64,000 nucleotides of DNA from Sediminicola luteus (lineage in GTDB: Bacteria > Bacteroidota > Bacteroidia > Flavobacteriales > Flavobacteriaceae). A model generated the notes under the pieces. That model was not told where the DNA came from. It did not search any database and was given only the letters and a program-made list of their open reading frames with translations. Below are positions 53,854 to 62,226 of the stretch, in pieces. Each line of letters begins with the position of its first letter. Position 1 is the stretch's first letter. The position numbers were made by a program, and so were the translations under genes. Location: positions 372,001 to 436,000 of the forward strand of contig NZ_KZ300476.1 in NCBI RefSeq assembly GCF_002514735.1. The letters run 5' to 3'.

Positions 53854-55443
53854 ATGAACTACAAAACGATTACCACCCAACTCTTGGCAGGAAGCCTACT
53901 CTTAGGTTTCGTAGCCTGTGGGGAAAAGAAAGTACCCCTAAACTTTCCGAAAACCGACCTTTCGGCCGAGGCCATAATTCCAAAGCCCGTAAAGACGGTG
54001 CCTACACATTCTGCCTTTGGGCTCGATGGACAAACCGCCATTTATACCAGCCAGACCGATGGGAGCTTTGCCGAAGTTGGCTCGTACTTGGCCGAGACCA
54101 TTAAAAATACCACTGCCCTACAGTTAGATGTAAACCAAACGGCCGAAGCCACGGCAGAACGCATTATTTACATTAACAAGGCGGAAAGTGCCGACATCGC
54201 CAATGCCGAAGGCTACCAGTTGTACATTACCCAAGATTCCATCATCTTGAACGCTTCCGATGCCGCAGGGGCCTTTCGTGGGGTTCAAACCTTGCGTCAG
54301 ATCCTTCCGGAGGTTTCCAACGACACCATTACCGACCACCCACTATGGTTGGTGCCCACCGGTAAGATCGAAGATGCCCCGGCTTTTGGTTATCGCGGAG
54401 CCATGCTCGATGTATCGCGCCATTTCTTTAGCGTAGAAGATGTGAAAAAGTACCTCGACATGATGGCCTATTACAAATTGAACACCCTGCACCTACATTT
54501 GACCGATGACCAAGGTTGGCGTATCGAAATCAAAAAATGGCCTAAACTCACCGAAGTTGGCGGGGCTACCGAAGTTGGTGGTGGCGAAGGTGGCTACTAT
54601 ACCCAAGAAGACTATAAAGAAATCATTGCCTATGCCGCTGCCCGTCATATTTTGGTGATTCCAGAGGTAGATATGCCCGGACATACCAATGCGGCCAGTT
54701 TGTCGTACCCCTTCCTAAATGGAAACGGCAAGGCCTTAAAACCCTATACCGGCACCCAAGTAGGCTTCTCTACCTTCGATACCCGAAAAGAAGAAACCTA
54801 TGCCTTTATCGATGATGTGATCGGTGAGATCGCCGCTATTACCCCTGGCCCCTATTTTCATGTAGGTGGGGATGAAAGCCACGTAACCAAGAAAAAGGAC
54901 TTTTTATATTTTATCGAAAGGGTACAGAAACTGGTAAGCAAACACGATAAGACCTTGGTAGGTTGGGATGAGACCGTACAGGCCAATATAGACCCCTCGG
55001 CCGTGATACAAATCTGGAGGCCTACCCATACGGCCAATGCCCTTAAGGCTGCCGAAAAGGGCAACAAGGTCATTTTATCGCCTGCCCATAAGGCGTATTT
55101 AGATATGAAGTACGATTCGCTCTCTAAACACGGACTTACCTGGGCCGCTGAGATTCCCGTTGATTCGGCCTACCAATGGCATCCGGAGACCATTGTAAAA
55201 GATCTACCCCGAGAAAGTATACTGGGAATCGAGGCCCCGCTTTGGGCCGAGACCATTACCAATATCAGTGAATTGGAGTATTTGGCCTTTCCGCGTTTGA
55301 TCGGTTATGCCGAATTGGGCTGGACCGAAATGGAACAACGTGATTGGGAAGATTACCGCAAACGCTTGGCCGCCCATACCCAATTCTTGAACGATAACAA
55401 CGTAAACTTCTACCGCACCAAATTGGTGGATTGGCAGGAGTAG
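53854..55443 (+). CDS. Beta-N-acetylhexosaminidase, GH20
   Basis: 529 residues. Lipoprotein signal with FVAC (Cys about 21). The N-terminal GH20b domain is followed by the TIM barrel (about 175-510) with LTDDQGWRIEIKKWPKLTEVG, PEVDMPGH and the catalytic D-E pair in HVGGDESH. It cleaves terminal N-acetylglucosamine or galactosamine, probably from chitin-oligosaccharides or glycans at the cell surface. A terminator follows. Confidence 0.95.
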   Translation: MNYKTITTQLLAGSLLLGFVACGEKKVPLNFPKTDLSAEAIIPKPVKTVPTHSAFGLDGQTAIYTSQTDGSFAEVGSYLAETIKNTTALQLDVNQTAEATAERIIYINKAESADIANAEGYQLYITQDSIILNASDAAGAFRGVQTLRQILPEVSNDTITDHPLWLVPTGKIEDAPAFGYRGAMLDVSRHFFSVEDVKKYLDMMAYYKLNTLHLHLTDDQGWRIEIKKWPKLTEVGGATEVGGGEGGYYTQEDYKEIIAYAAARHILVIPEVDMPGHTNAASLSYPFLNGNGKALKPYTGTQVGFSTFDTRKEETYAFIDDVIGEIAAITPGPYFHVGGDESHVTKKKDFLYFIERVQKLVSKHDKTLVGWDETVQANIDPSAVIQIWRPTHTANALKAAEKGNKVILSPAHKAYLDMKYDSLSKHGLTWAAEIPVDSAYQWHPETIVKDLPRESILGIEAPLWAETITNISELEYLAFPRLIGYAELGWTEMEQRDWEDYRKRLAAHTQFLNDNNVNFYRTKLVDWQE

Positions 55444-55478
55444 TTTTTAGTAGTTAGCACTGAATAATCAGTTTTTAT

Positions 55479-55512
55479 AAAAGCACCTTTTCCTTCGGAG
55501 GGGTGCTTTTTT
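55479..55512 (+). terminator. Terminator after GH20
   Basis: AAAAGCACC pairs with GGTGCTTTTTT around a 14-nt loop. The run of six T completes it. Confidence 0.85.
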
Positions 55513-55778
55513 GTTTACTATATGGAGTCTAGCAAAAGGGAAATCATTGGTCATAATCGTATCCCCGAAAAGCAATGGAATCGGAGCACAAGAAAATATG
55601 ATTTGACAAGGGAAGTAGTAACCCGAGTTCGATTGTTAACGTGCATATAGCCAGCATGCTTTGTGCTTAGTTGGCTTGTTATGTCTTCCTGAGCATTACA
55701 GAAAAAAGAGTACACCTCTTTTTGACGGTAGCAAACGAAGTTTTTCGAAGGGCTTTTTAGCAATAGTGTTAAAGGCTT

Positions 55779-55799
55779 TCGACTGCGCTCAAGCTGACA
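55779..55799. repeat. Dispersed short repeat, TTCGACTGCGCTCA type (copy 3 of 3)
   Basis: Core TTCGACTGCGCTCA followed by AGCTGACA. Confidence 0.7.
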
Positions 55800-55888
55800 C
55801 GAGTGCATTCTATTGTACTTCAGATATTTTATTTATTTCCAATTAATCGAACTCAGGTTAGTAGGCATATAATGGTAAAAGTAGGCAT

Positions 55889-55925
55889 GCCCTCACCCCT
55901 GCCCTCACCCGGTTGGAGAGGGGGT
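55889..55925. repeat. CCCTCACCC...GAGAGGGGG dispersed repeat
   Basis: The tract ACCCCTGCCCTCACCC and the following GGAGAGGGGGTG resemble the widespread CTCTCCC/GGGTGAGGGC intergenic repeat; a related reversed copy lies at 58953-58990. Confidence 0.6.
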
Positions 55926-55968
55926 GAAAATATTGAACAACATCATTTTTGGCATACACCTTACAAAC

Positions 55969-55999
55969 AAAAAAGGCCCTCGAATCGAGAGCCTTTTTT
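55969..55999 (-). terminator. Terminator of the DUF5606 gene
   Basis: AAAAAAGGC...CTCG, loop, CGAG...GCCTTTTTT. It is A/T-flanked on both sides and thus can end both strands. Confidence 0.85.
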
Positions 56000-56018
56000 G
56001 TTTTCTATGTTTGGGTGT

Positions 56019-56432
56019 CTATTCCTCTTCAGCCGTAGCTTCCGATACGAAATCGGTCATACCTTGGGCTTGTAAGATGTTGTACCATTGCACGATCTTT
56101 TTGATATCTGAGGCGTATACCCTATCCTCATCATAATCGGGCAATACGGCGAAAAAGTACTCTTCCAACTCATCTTTGGCCGCTTTATGCGTAATAGGCG
56201 TCTTTTCGCCCCCTTCTTTTTCCTTGATTTTTTGGAACACCTCGGCCAAAGGCACTTCTTCAGACAGGGTGTAGATAGCGATTTCGGACAATAGGTTAAC
56301 ATTATTACGCAAACCTACGCTCACCCGCTTACCGTCTAACAAAGACTCGGCCACAAAACCAGTACGGGTCTGGGTCAACAGCTTGAACAATCCGGGTTTA
56401 CCGCCAATCGAAAGTATTTTATCTAAACTCAT
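56019..56432 (-). CDS. DUF5606 domain protein
   Basis: 137 residues from ATG 56432 (MSLDKILSIGGKPGLFKLL); the longer frame is not conserved. The N-terminal half, with ISIGGKPGLFK and a KRVSVGLRNNV segment, is an Sm-like small beta-barrel in the family; the C-terminal part is helical and acidic. Function unknown. The ATG is 2 nt from a 160-nt inverted-repeat element resembling that before pssA. Confidence 0.88.
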   Translation of the reverse strand: MSLDKILSIGGKPGLFKLLTQTRTGFVAESLLDGKRVSVGLRNNVNLLSEIAIYTLSEEVPLAEVFQKIKEKEGGEKTPITHKAAKDELEEYFFAVLPDYDEDRVYASDIKKIVQWYNILQAQGMTDFVSEATAEEE

Positions 56433-56434
56433 TT

Positions 56435-56596
56435 TGAACTTATTTAGACTCTTCGAATTCGCTAAAAAAACACCGTTTTGCACCCTCTTTTCACCTTTTT
56501 ATCCTTACTTAGCCAGGCTATGAAACTCAAAAAAGCTATCAATTGGCCTCAAAACCATTATTTTTCGCCTGAACCCAAAGAGTCTAAATAAGTTCA
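56435..56596 (-). ncRNA. Candidate structured leader element, copy 2 (upstream of the DUF5606 gene)
   Basis: Bases 56435-56453 are the exact reverse complement of 56578-56596, a 19-bp stem. The interior aligns without gaps to copy 1. On the minus strand the stem's 3' arm ends 2 nt before the ATG, covering the ribosome-binding zone. A consensus promoter is 19 nt upstream of the element, so it would be the 5' end of the transcript. Confidence 0.6.
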
Positions 56597-56614
56597 GTGC
56601 GATTTTCAAAGGGG

Positions 56615-56644
56615 CAAAGATGCTACATTTACACACCTTTGCAA
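56615..56644 (-). promoter_or_regulatory. Promoter of the DUF5606 gene, upstream of its leader element
   Basis: On the minus strand: TTG (56642-56644), 19 bp, then CATCTTTG (56615-56622), seven of eight positions of TAnnTTTG. The start of transcription would be about 10-13 nt before the structured element. Confidence 0.6.
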
Positions 56645-56651
56645 AAATTTT

Positions 56652-57242
56652 TTAGCGTCCTTTTTTCTGGGCCGGGAACCGCATCCTATAATCGGCGTTT
56701 ACCTTACCTTTCGAAATATTGGCCAACTTACCTTTCAACAAACGCTTTTTGAGTCCGGAAAGATAATCGGTGAACAACACCCCTTCTATATGGTCATATT
56801 CGTGCTGGATCACACGGGCACGAAGGCCATCGTAGGTCTCGGTATATTCCTTGAAATTCTCATCGAAATACCGAATGGTCAGGGTGTCTTTGCGTTTTAC
56901 ATCTTCCCGTACATCAGGTATGCTCAAACAGCCCTCGTTAAAGGCCCATTCTTCACCGGTCTCTTCCAAGATCTCGGCATTGATGAATACTTTTTTGAAT
57001 CCGTCCAAGTCTTTTTGTTCTTGTTCGCTCAAATCCTCATCATCTGAAAACGGGGTGGTATCGATCATGAACATACGAATGGGCAGACCTACCTGGGGGG
57101 CCGCCAAACCTACCCCATGGGCATTGTACATGGTCTCCCACATATTGGCCACCAATTCTTTGAACTTGGGGTAATCGGCATTTATTTCCTTGCCTTTTTT
57201 ACGCAACACAGGGTCGCCATAGGCTACGATCGGTAATATCAT
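56652..57242 (-). CDS. def: Peptide deformylase
   Basis: 196 residues. Removes formyl from the initiator methionine. Motif 1 GVGLAAPQVGLPIRMF, motif 2 EGCLSIP with the metal Cys, and motif 3 QHEYDHIEGVLF with HExxH-like metal ligands are intact. Overlaps the ruvX stop by 4 bp (ATGA), so they share a transcript. Confidence 0.97.
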   Translation of the reverse strand: MILPIVAYGDPVLRKKGKEINADYPKFKELVANMWETMYNAHGVGLAAPQVGLPIRMFMIDTTPFSDDEDLSEQEQKDLDGFKKVFINAEILEETGEEWAFNEGCLSIPDVREDVKRKDTLTIRYFDENFKEYTETYDGLRARVIQHEYDHIEGVLFTDYLSGLKKRLLKGKLANISKGKVNADYRMRFPAQKKGR

Positions 57243-57676
57243 ATAAATGGTTTTCTATCGAGATAGGCCTGTAAGATCAGTACGGCACTGATCTCGTCTA
57301 CCAAGGCTTTATCTTGTCTTTTTTTCTTTTTCATACCCGAGGCCACCATACTCTGTACCGCTAACTTAGAGGTAAAGCGTTCGTCTTGGCGTGCTACATT
57401 CAAATCAGGACAAGCTGCTTTCAACTTTTTCAAAAAAGCTTGTATCAGTTCCTCGGACTCCGAGGCCGAATTATCCATTTGCTTGGGTTCGCCTACCACC
57501 AGCACATCCACCGTTTCGGTTTTTAGATAATCGACCAAAAAGGGAATCAGTTCGGGGGTAGCCACGGTGGTAAGTCCTGACGCGATCAGCTGCATCTCGT
57601 CGGTATGCGCCATACCGGTGCGTTTCATTCCAAAATCCAAGGCTACGATCCTACCCAATCCTTCTTTTTTTGGCAA
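57239..57676 (-). CDS. ruvX: Putative pre-16S rRNA nuclease / Holliday junction resolvase-like RuvX (YqgF)
   Basis: 145 residues. RNase H-like fold with IVALDFGMKRTGMAHTD (first acidic residue), VVGEPKQMDNSAS and RQDERFTSKLAVQ (Glu), DEISAVLILQAYLD (last Asp). The family acts in rRNA maturation and possibly recombination. Overlaps def. Confidence 0.95.
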   Translation of the reverse strand: MPKKEGLGRIVALDFGMKRTGMAHTDEMQLIASGLTTVATPELIPFLVDYLKTETVDVLVVGEPKQMDNSASESEELIQAFLKKLKAACPDLNVARQDERFTSKLAVQSMVASGMKKKKRQDKALVDEISAVLILQAYLDRKPFI

Positions 57677-57780
57677 AAATAAGCTATTGCCCCCAGTTTA
57701 CCTATGGGCATCAATTTTCAACGGAAATACCCCCAATACACCCATCCAAAATTACATTCCCATAGGAGTCAAGAAAATGC

Positions 57781-57816
57781 CTAGTCTATTTTCCATCCTC
57801 TATTTCCTATTGTCTC
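57781..57816. repeat. Degenerate CTATTTTC-type tract
   Basis: AGTCTATTTTCCATCCTCT then ATTTCCTATTGTCTC, similar to the tracts at 36011 and 52934 in reverse. It lies between ruvX and dapD. Confidence 0.5.
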
Positions 57817-57913
57817 TTTCAAAACAATCCGTGACAAATAAAACAGCTTGTTTAGAAAATGATATTATTTGTGATAAATCCCCCTCGGCCATCGCCATTA
57901 GCATCAAGCCGGT

Positions 57914-57921
57914 TATATTTG
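57914..57921 (+). promoter_or_regulatory. Candidate -7 element for dapD
   Basis: TATATTTG is an exact -7 element, 17 nt before the dapD ATG. No clear -33 TTG. Confidence 0.4.
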
Positions 57922-57938
57922 CTAAAATTTTGAGACCG

Positions 57939-58754
57939 ATGCAAGCATTACGCACTATCATAGAACAAGCCTGGGACAACCGGGAGCTATTACAACAAGA
58001 CGAGACCCAACAAGCCATACGCCAGGTAATCGACCTGATCGATGCCGGGGAACTGCGCTGTGCCTCCCCTAGCGAAAGTGGGTGGACGATCAACGAATGG
58101 GTTAAAAAGGCCGTGGTCTTGTATTTCCCCATCCAAAAAATGGAAACGCTAGAGGCCGGTATTTTCGAATACCACGATAAAATGCCCCTAAAGCGCAACT
58201 ATAAAGAAAAAGGGATCCGTGTGGTGCCTAATGCGGTTGCACGCCACGGAGCTTATATCTCACCCGGCACCATTCTAATGCCCAGTTATGTCAATATCGG
58301 GGCCTATGTAGACGAAGGCACCATGGTAGATACTTGGGCCACCGTGGGTAGTTGTGCCCAGATCGGCAAAAACGTACACCTTAGTGGTGGTGTGGGTATT
58401 GGCGGGGTTTTGGAGCCCCTACAGGCCGCCCCTGTCATTATCGAAGACAATGCCTTTATCGGGTCGCGCTGTATCGTGGTCGAGGGTGTTCGTGTAGAAA
58501 AAGAAGCCGTTTTGGGTGCCAATGTGGTACTTACCGCCTCTACCAAGATCATCGATGTTACCGGCGATAGCCCGGTAGAACACAAAGGTTTCGTACCCGC
58601 CCGTTCGGTAGTGATCCCCGGTAGTTATACCAAAAGTTTCCCCGCTGGCGATTACCAAGTTCCCTGTGCCCTGATCATAGGAAAACGCAAAGAGAGTACC
58701 GACAAAAAAACCTCTTTGAACGATGCCCTTCGTGAGCATAATGTAGCGGTTTAG
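57939..58754 (+). CDS. dapD: 2,3,4,5-tetrahydropyridine-2,6-dicarboxylate N-succinyltransferase
   Basis: 271 residues from ATG 57939; the 396-residue frame with an extra N-terminus is not family-like, and the true length matches DapD. Lysine and diaminopimelate biosynthesis. Hexapeptide left-handed beta-helix from about 100 on (VGSCAQIGKNVHLSGGVGIG, CIVVEGVRVEKEAVLGANVV). Catalytic residues cannot be placed with certainty from the sequence alone. Confidence 0.95.
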   Translation: MQALRTIIEQAWDNRELLQQDETQQAIRQVIDLIDAGELRCASPSESGWTINEWVKKAVVLYFPIQKMETLEAGIFEYHDKMPLKRNYKEKGIRVVPNAVARHGAYISPGTILMPSYVNIGAYVDEGTMVDTWATVGSCAQIGKNVHLSGGVGIGGVLEPLQAAPVIIEDNAFIGSRCIVVEGVRVEKEAVLGANVVLTASTKIIDVTGDSPVEHKGFVPARSVVIPGSYTKSFPAGDYQVPCALIIGKRKESTDKKTSLNDALREHNVAV

Positions 58755-58785
58755 TAGTTAGTAAAAAGTACAAAGTATATAGTTA

Positions 58786-58823
58786 AAGGTGCTTGTCCGG
58801 TTTTTGGGCAGGCACTTTTTTTT
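58786..58823 (+). terminator. Terminator after dapD
   Basis: GTGCTTGTCC pairs throughout with GGGCAGGCAC (two T-G pairs), then a run of eight T. Confidence 0.85.
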
Positions 58824-58952
58824 ATGGCCGGTTTTTAATTTGATGATGTGGTAATTTGAAGATTTGAAAATGAGGGGATTTGAAAATGTGCTGGGAAGTG
58901 GAAATTGATTGAATCGATATTTTAACAGTTAATACGTAGACGAATTCATAGA

Positions 58953-58990
58953 TAACTCCCTCTCCTGCGGGAGAGGGTTGGGGTGAGGGC
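58953..58990. repeat. CTCCCTCTCC...GAGAGGGTTGGGGTGAGGGC repeat
   Basis: An imperfect palindrome (CTCTCCTGCGGGAGAG core) followed by GGGGTGAGGGC, which resembles the tract at 55889. This type of repeat is common in bacterial intergenic DNA. Confidence 0.6.
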
Positions 58991-59849
58991 TTTACAGTAA
59001 AACTGCCCAGTGTTTTTGGTCGCAGATGAATTGGGGGTACACCCTTCTGGGCAGGGGTCGGGCTTTCGGCCGTCGCTGTTTGCTACGAGCTCCACAGGGC
59101 CTCAATCCCTAACCGGAATGTCTTTATTTATTAGGACCTATTGACTATTGAAAAATGAGGCTTTCTACTTTTAAAAAACTTTGCTGTCGCGACCCCGAAG
59201 TATCGGGGCTTTCTTGTGCTTTTTTCACATAAGGCGTTGTTCTCTAATATTTGAAGAAATTGAATTTAATCCCTTCAGGGTTGCGACCTCTCCGTTCCGT
59301 TCGAGGTGACTTGTCGTTCCATTTAATACCTACAACAGATTTTAACACCAACATGGCCATCAAAAAGAAGTCGACCATCTGCTTAAAAGGCAGATACTCT
59401 ACTCACTCAGAGACTACACGCATGGGGTGCGTGTGGTCCTTGGTTATATACATAGCTTACATAAAACCTAGAAATTAGTTTTTTTCCTTACCCTTCCCTA
59501 CCAGTCGCCCGTACGATATTCTTTTCAGGGATTGAAAATTTAGCCCTCAACCAAACCACAATGAACCAGCGACTTACAAAAAAGCTTAGGGGTTCGCCGA
59601 CAGTGAATTACAAATACGTAGTTTAATCCCCTAAAAGCCATAAAGTATTTTGCCCTTTGGGGTTATTTTATCGAAAATCGTTAGGAAATAACAAAAATGT
59701 TGGGTTATATTTAATCCCCCGACATGTTTTTATGCCGGTCCTATGTTTTTATACCTACTGTTAAAAAGTATTTGATAACCCATTGAAGCTGAACCAACAC
59801 TGTTCTTTTTCCGATCGTATTTTTAGGCAAACCTTTAAATTTTACGATT

Positions 59850-60005
59850 ATGAAAAAAGTAGGCATTATTATCTGTGCAGCACTCTTCGTAGGTGCCCTA
59901 GTTGGTTGTACTTCCCAAACTGGAGACAACGCTCTTTATGAAACCGACATCTACTCCCCAGACAAAAGCAAAAGCCAGTGTACCGGTTGCGGCGGTAATG
60001 GTTAG
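59850..60005 (+). CDS. Small lipoprotein, 51 residues, Cys/Gly-rich end
   Basis: ATG 59850 to TAG 60003. A signal peptide with lipobox LVGC (Cys about 20) and a short mature chain, TSQTGDNALYETDIYSPDKS, then KSQCTGCGGNG. The ending CTGCGGNG has two cysteines. It overlaps the next gene's start by 8 bp. No family recognised. Too short for many gene callers. Confidence 0.75.
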   Translation: MKKVGIIICAALFVGALVGCTSQTGDNALYETDIYSPDKSKSQCTGCGGNG

Positions 60006-60573
60006 TATCATAGCATTCGTAACCTTGGCAGCACGCTTTGTTTACGTTTTCTATAATGGCGACAGCGACTTGGAGGGCGATTTTTTCGGCTTTAAGTGGC
60101 TGTCCATTTTTTTATACAATTTCGGTGTAGAGGTAACCACCGTAGGTTTAGGGGCCCTGTTCTGGGTATCTACCATGTACCACCCCAAGGGCAGCCATTC
60201 GAGGTTTTTATTCCGAGGGGTTAGCGTTGGGGTTATGGCCGTAGGCTTTTTCTTTATGGGCTGGATCTTTACAGACACCCTCTACTTCTCCCAAGTATTG
60301 GAAGTGTTCATGGCCATAATCATCTCTATAAACGCCACCTTCTTTTCGGTTATGCTGTTGAACTATCTTACCCGCGATATCCGAAACATCAAAGAACTAA
60401 AGGTGCGTTGGCTCAGTTTCTTGGTCGAGATCCGAAACGAACACTACAAACCTCTATTAAAAAGGATCATGCGCGGAGACCTGTACAGTGAGGCCATGGC
60501 CGAAGAACTAAAAAAGGACGTTAAAAAATTCGATGAACGTTTACGCGATGAAGCAGAAAACATTGTGGAATAA
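59998..60573 (+). CDS. Hypothetical membrane protein
   Basis: 191 residues from ATG 59998 (a longer frame is not plausible because it would overlap the lipoprotein gene over 100 bp). Four hydrophobic segments (about 4-20, 35-56, 69-95, 98-120). The C-terminal 70 residues are soluble, helical and charged (KLKVRWLSFLVEIRNEHYKPL, MAEELKKDVKKFDERL). It overlaps the neighbours at both ends (8 and 26 bp), which suggests a three-gene unit with the lipoprotein before it and the small gene after it. Confidence 0.78.
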   Translation: MVSIIAFVTLAARFVYVFYNGDSDLEGDFFGFKWLSIFLYNFGVEVTTVGLGALFWVSTMYHPKGSHSRFLFRGVSVGVMAVGFFFMGWIFTDTLYFSQVLEVFMAIIISINATFFSVMLLNYLTRDIRNIKELKVRWLSFLVEIRNEHYKPLLKRIMRGDLYSEAMAEELKKDVKKFDERLRDEAENIVE

Positions 60574-60748
60574 ATTAACGCCCAAGCATTTCTTTAAAAA
60601 GAAACGCTCTAAAAGGACTTTTGCCGAAGCCCTGCTGCCCGATACTTATGCCGAGGTAGAAAAGGAATTGGAGTCCGAATTTGGTACTGCGCTCCCTAAT
60701 CAAAACCCAAAGACCAAGGAGGAAACCCCTAACTGGACTTACCATTAA
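60548..60748 (+). CDS. Small basic protein, 66 residues
   Basis: ATG 60548; the reading (MKQKTLWNKLTPKHFFKKKR, then TFAEALLPDTYAEVEKELES) gives a basic start and acidic middle. It overlaps the membrane protein gene by 26 bp and the serine hydrolase gene tail to tail by 20 bp. No family recognised. Confidence 0.5.
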   Translation: MKQKTLWNKLTPKHFFKKKRSKRTFAEALLPDTYAEVEKELESEFGTALPNQNPKTKEETPNWTYH

Positions 60749-62213
60749 ACCTTAGATAAGGGGGTTCGGTAGATGTTTTATGTAGGTTTGGCCCCCTATA
60801 GTACATGACCCTGCCCCATAGCCCTTCCGAATCAACAGTTATCTCGGTATACAAAATACCATCTGGATGGAACAGGGCATATTGGTTACCGCGCTCTAAG
60901 TACATTAAGCTATAGTTCTCTTCATTCGCGGTCCCTGAAGCTATTTGCAAATGCCCGGTGGCCCCGTTCAAAATTAGTACGGCTTCCCGTTTAACCCATG
61001 ACCCCCGGACATCTTCGAAGAGATTCAGTTTAAAACGCCCTTTGGGTTGTTTTATGGGGGCTGGCCGGGTCAAGAATGGAATGGCCAGGGTATGGGCCGT
61101 TTCCTCTATGGCCCTTAGGTTTGTGGCATTGGCCATTATAGCCAGGGTAAGTTGCTGATCCGGAAAGACACTTATGATGTTTCGTGCGCCTTGGGCCACC
61201 CCATCTTGTTCAAATACCCTACGGTTGGCCATATCCCAATTTTTGTCCCAACCGATACTTTGCCTTATGGTATCCCCAGAATTTAAAGTCTGTATTTGAA
61301 ATATGGCAGACAACCAGCGTTCGGCTATGGAACCATTATGATAGGCCTGCCCCAATTTTACCAAATCGATGGGGCTGGCACTTAGACCCGCACCGGCCCA
61401 ACTGTAACTGTAACCTTTCAGCTTCCCTATCTTTCGAAAACCCCCTTCGGAATCGATATCGGGATTGAATTCAAATAGTTGTGACATATGCGGGCCTAGA
61501 GCATGGATGTTTTCTATACTGGTACTAGTCATATGCAAAGGGTTAAACACATAATGCTGCAATACCTCCGGGAAACTTTTACCCGAAACCTCTTCCAAAA
61601 CCTTAGCCAATACCGTAAAATTATGCAGGCTAAACCGGTAGCTTTCGCCAGGCTTTCGGTCTAGGGGTAGCTGCTCAAAAACAGCCAAGGCCTCATCTAC
61701 CGACTTAAACTGGGTTTGATCGGTTAATTCGCCCAACGTATGGTTATCCATTCCCGAAAGGCCAACGGCCAATTGCCGTAGACTTATAGGGTGCTCTTTT
61801 TGTGGGTAACTGGGCAATACTTCGGATAACTTGCCTTCAAAATCCAACTTGCCAAGCTCCATGAGCTGGAGTAGGGCCGTAATGGTCGCCAATCTCGATC
61901 CGCTGCCCCATCTAAATTGGGTCGTTGTATCAACGGCTTGTGCCGTACTTAAATCACTGAATCCATACCCCTTGGCATAATAAATGGAATCATGCTTACC
62001 CACGGCCAAGCCCAAACCGGGTGGTGTAGTGGGCAACCGCATGAATTCATTGATCATGGCATCGACCAATTGTTGGGGGTTTCTGGAAACTTGGGGCGCT
62101 CCTACTCCATTTCCGTTTTCTAATTCAGTTTGCTTTTGGGCAGAGACACAGCCCAAACCCAAAAACAGTCCTATATATACCAGTTGGCGCAACAGCATTA
62201 CTATCCTTTCCAT
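60729..62213 (-). CDS. Beta-lactamase-fold serine hydrolase with altered active site
   Basis: 494 residues from ATG 62213 (62198 is an alternative) with a signal peptide. Fold and length match the class C beta-lactamase/transpeptidase family. But the SxxK motif reads S-G-S-R (FRWGSGSRLATITALLQL), so the general-base Lys is Arg, and the Y-x-N motif region (YRFSLHNFTVLAKVLEEVSG) has Leu for Tyr. The third motif cannot be placed. It may be a binding protein rather than an enzyme. 13 bp after the DJ-1-like gene, in one transcript. Confidence 0.8.
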   Translation of the reverse strand: MERIVMLLRQLVYIGLFLGLGCVSAQKQTELENGNGVGAPQVSRNPQQLVDAMINEFMRLPTTPPGLGLAVGKHDSIYYAKGYGFSDLSTAQAVDTTTQFRWGSGSRLATITALLQLMELGKLDFEGKLSEVLPSYPQKEHPISLRQLAVGLSGMDNHTLGELTDQTQFKSVDEALAVFEQLPLDRKPGESYRFSLHNFTVLAKVLEEVSGKSFPEVLQHYVFNPLHMTSTSIENIHALGPHMSQLFEFNPDIDSEGGFRKIGKLKGYSYSWAGAGLSASPIDLVKLGQAYHNGSIAERWLSAIFQIQTLNSGDTIRQSIGWDKNWDMANRRVFEQDGVAQGARNIISVFPDQQLTLAIMANATNLRAIEETAHTLAIPFLTRPAPIKQPKGRFKLNLFEDVRGSWVKREAVLILNGATGHLQIASGTANEENYSLMYLERGNQYALFHPDGILYTEITVDSEGLWGRVMYYRGPNLHKTSTEPPYLRFNGKSS

Positions 62214-62226
62214 AACCACCACCGGT

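Larger units (their letters stand above)
55444..56018. other. Gene-poor region between GH20 and DUF5606 genes
   Basis: 575 bp. It holds the GH20 terminator, two dispersed repeats (55779, 55889) and the DUF5606 terminator. Small ORFs in several frames have no signal or conserved motif and I regard them as noise. Confidence 0.6.
58755..59849. other. Gene-poor intergenic region
   Basis: 1,095 bp. Contains the dapD terminator, a TTTGAAAATG-type tract (58838-58890), a CTCTCC/GGAGAGGG hairpin (58953-58990), a CCCCGA-AGTA-TCGGGG hairpin (59192-59207) and an ACACGCA/TGCGTGT hairpin (59414-59433 region). No gene I can support. Confidence 0.6.

Noticed and set aside
55551-55846. ORFs in the spacer after GH20
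   Set aside because: They contain the dispersed repeat copy and overlap each other in opposite strands; no conserved feature is visible.
57567-57938. N-terminal extension of the dapD reading frame
   Set aside because: It overlaps ruvX, matches no family, and the remaining 271 residues already make a normal DapD.
59353-59478. 41-codon ORF starting MAIKKKSTICLKGR in the gene-poor region
   Set aside because: Short, embedded in a repeat-rich spacer with its own hairpins, with no recognisable signal or motif; chance is likely.
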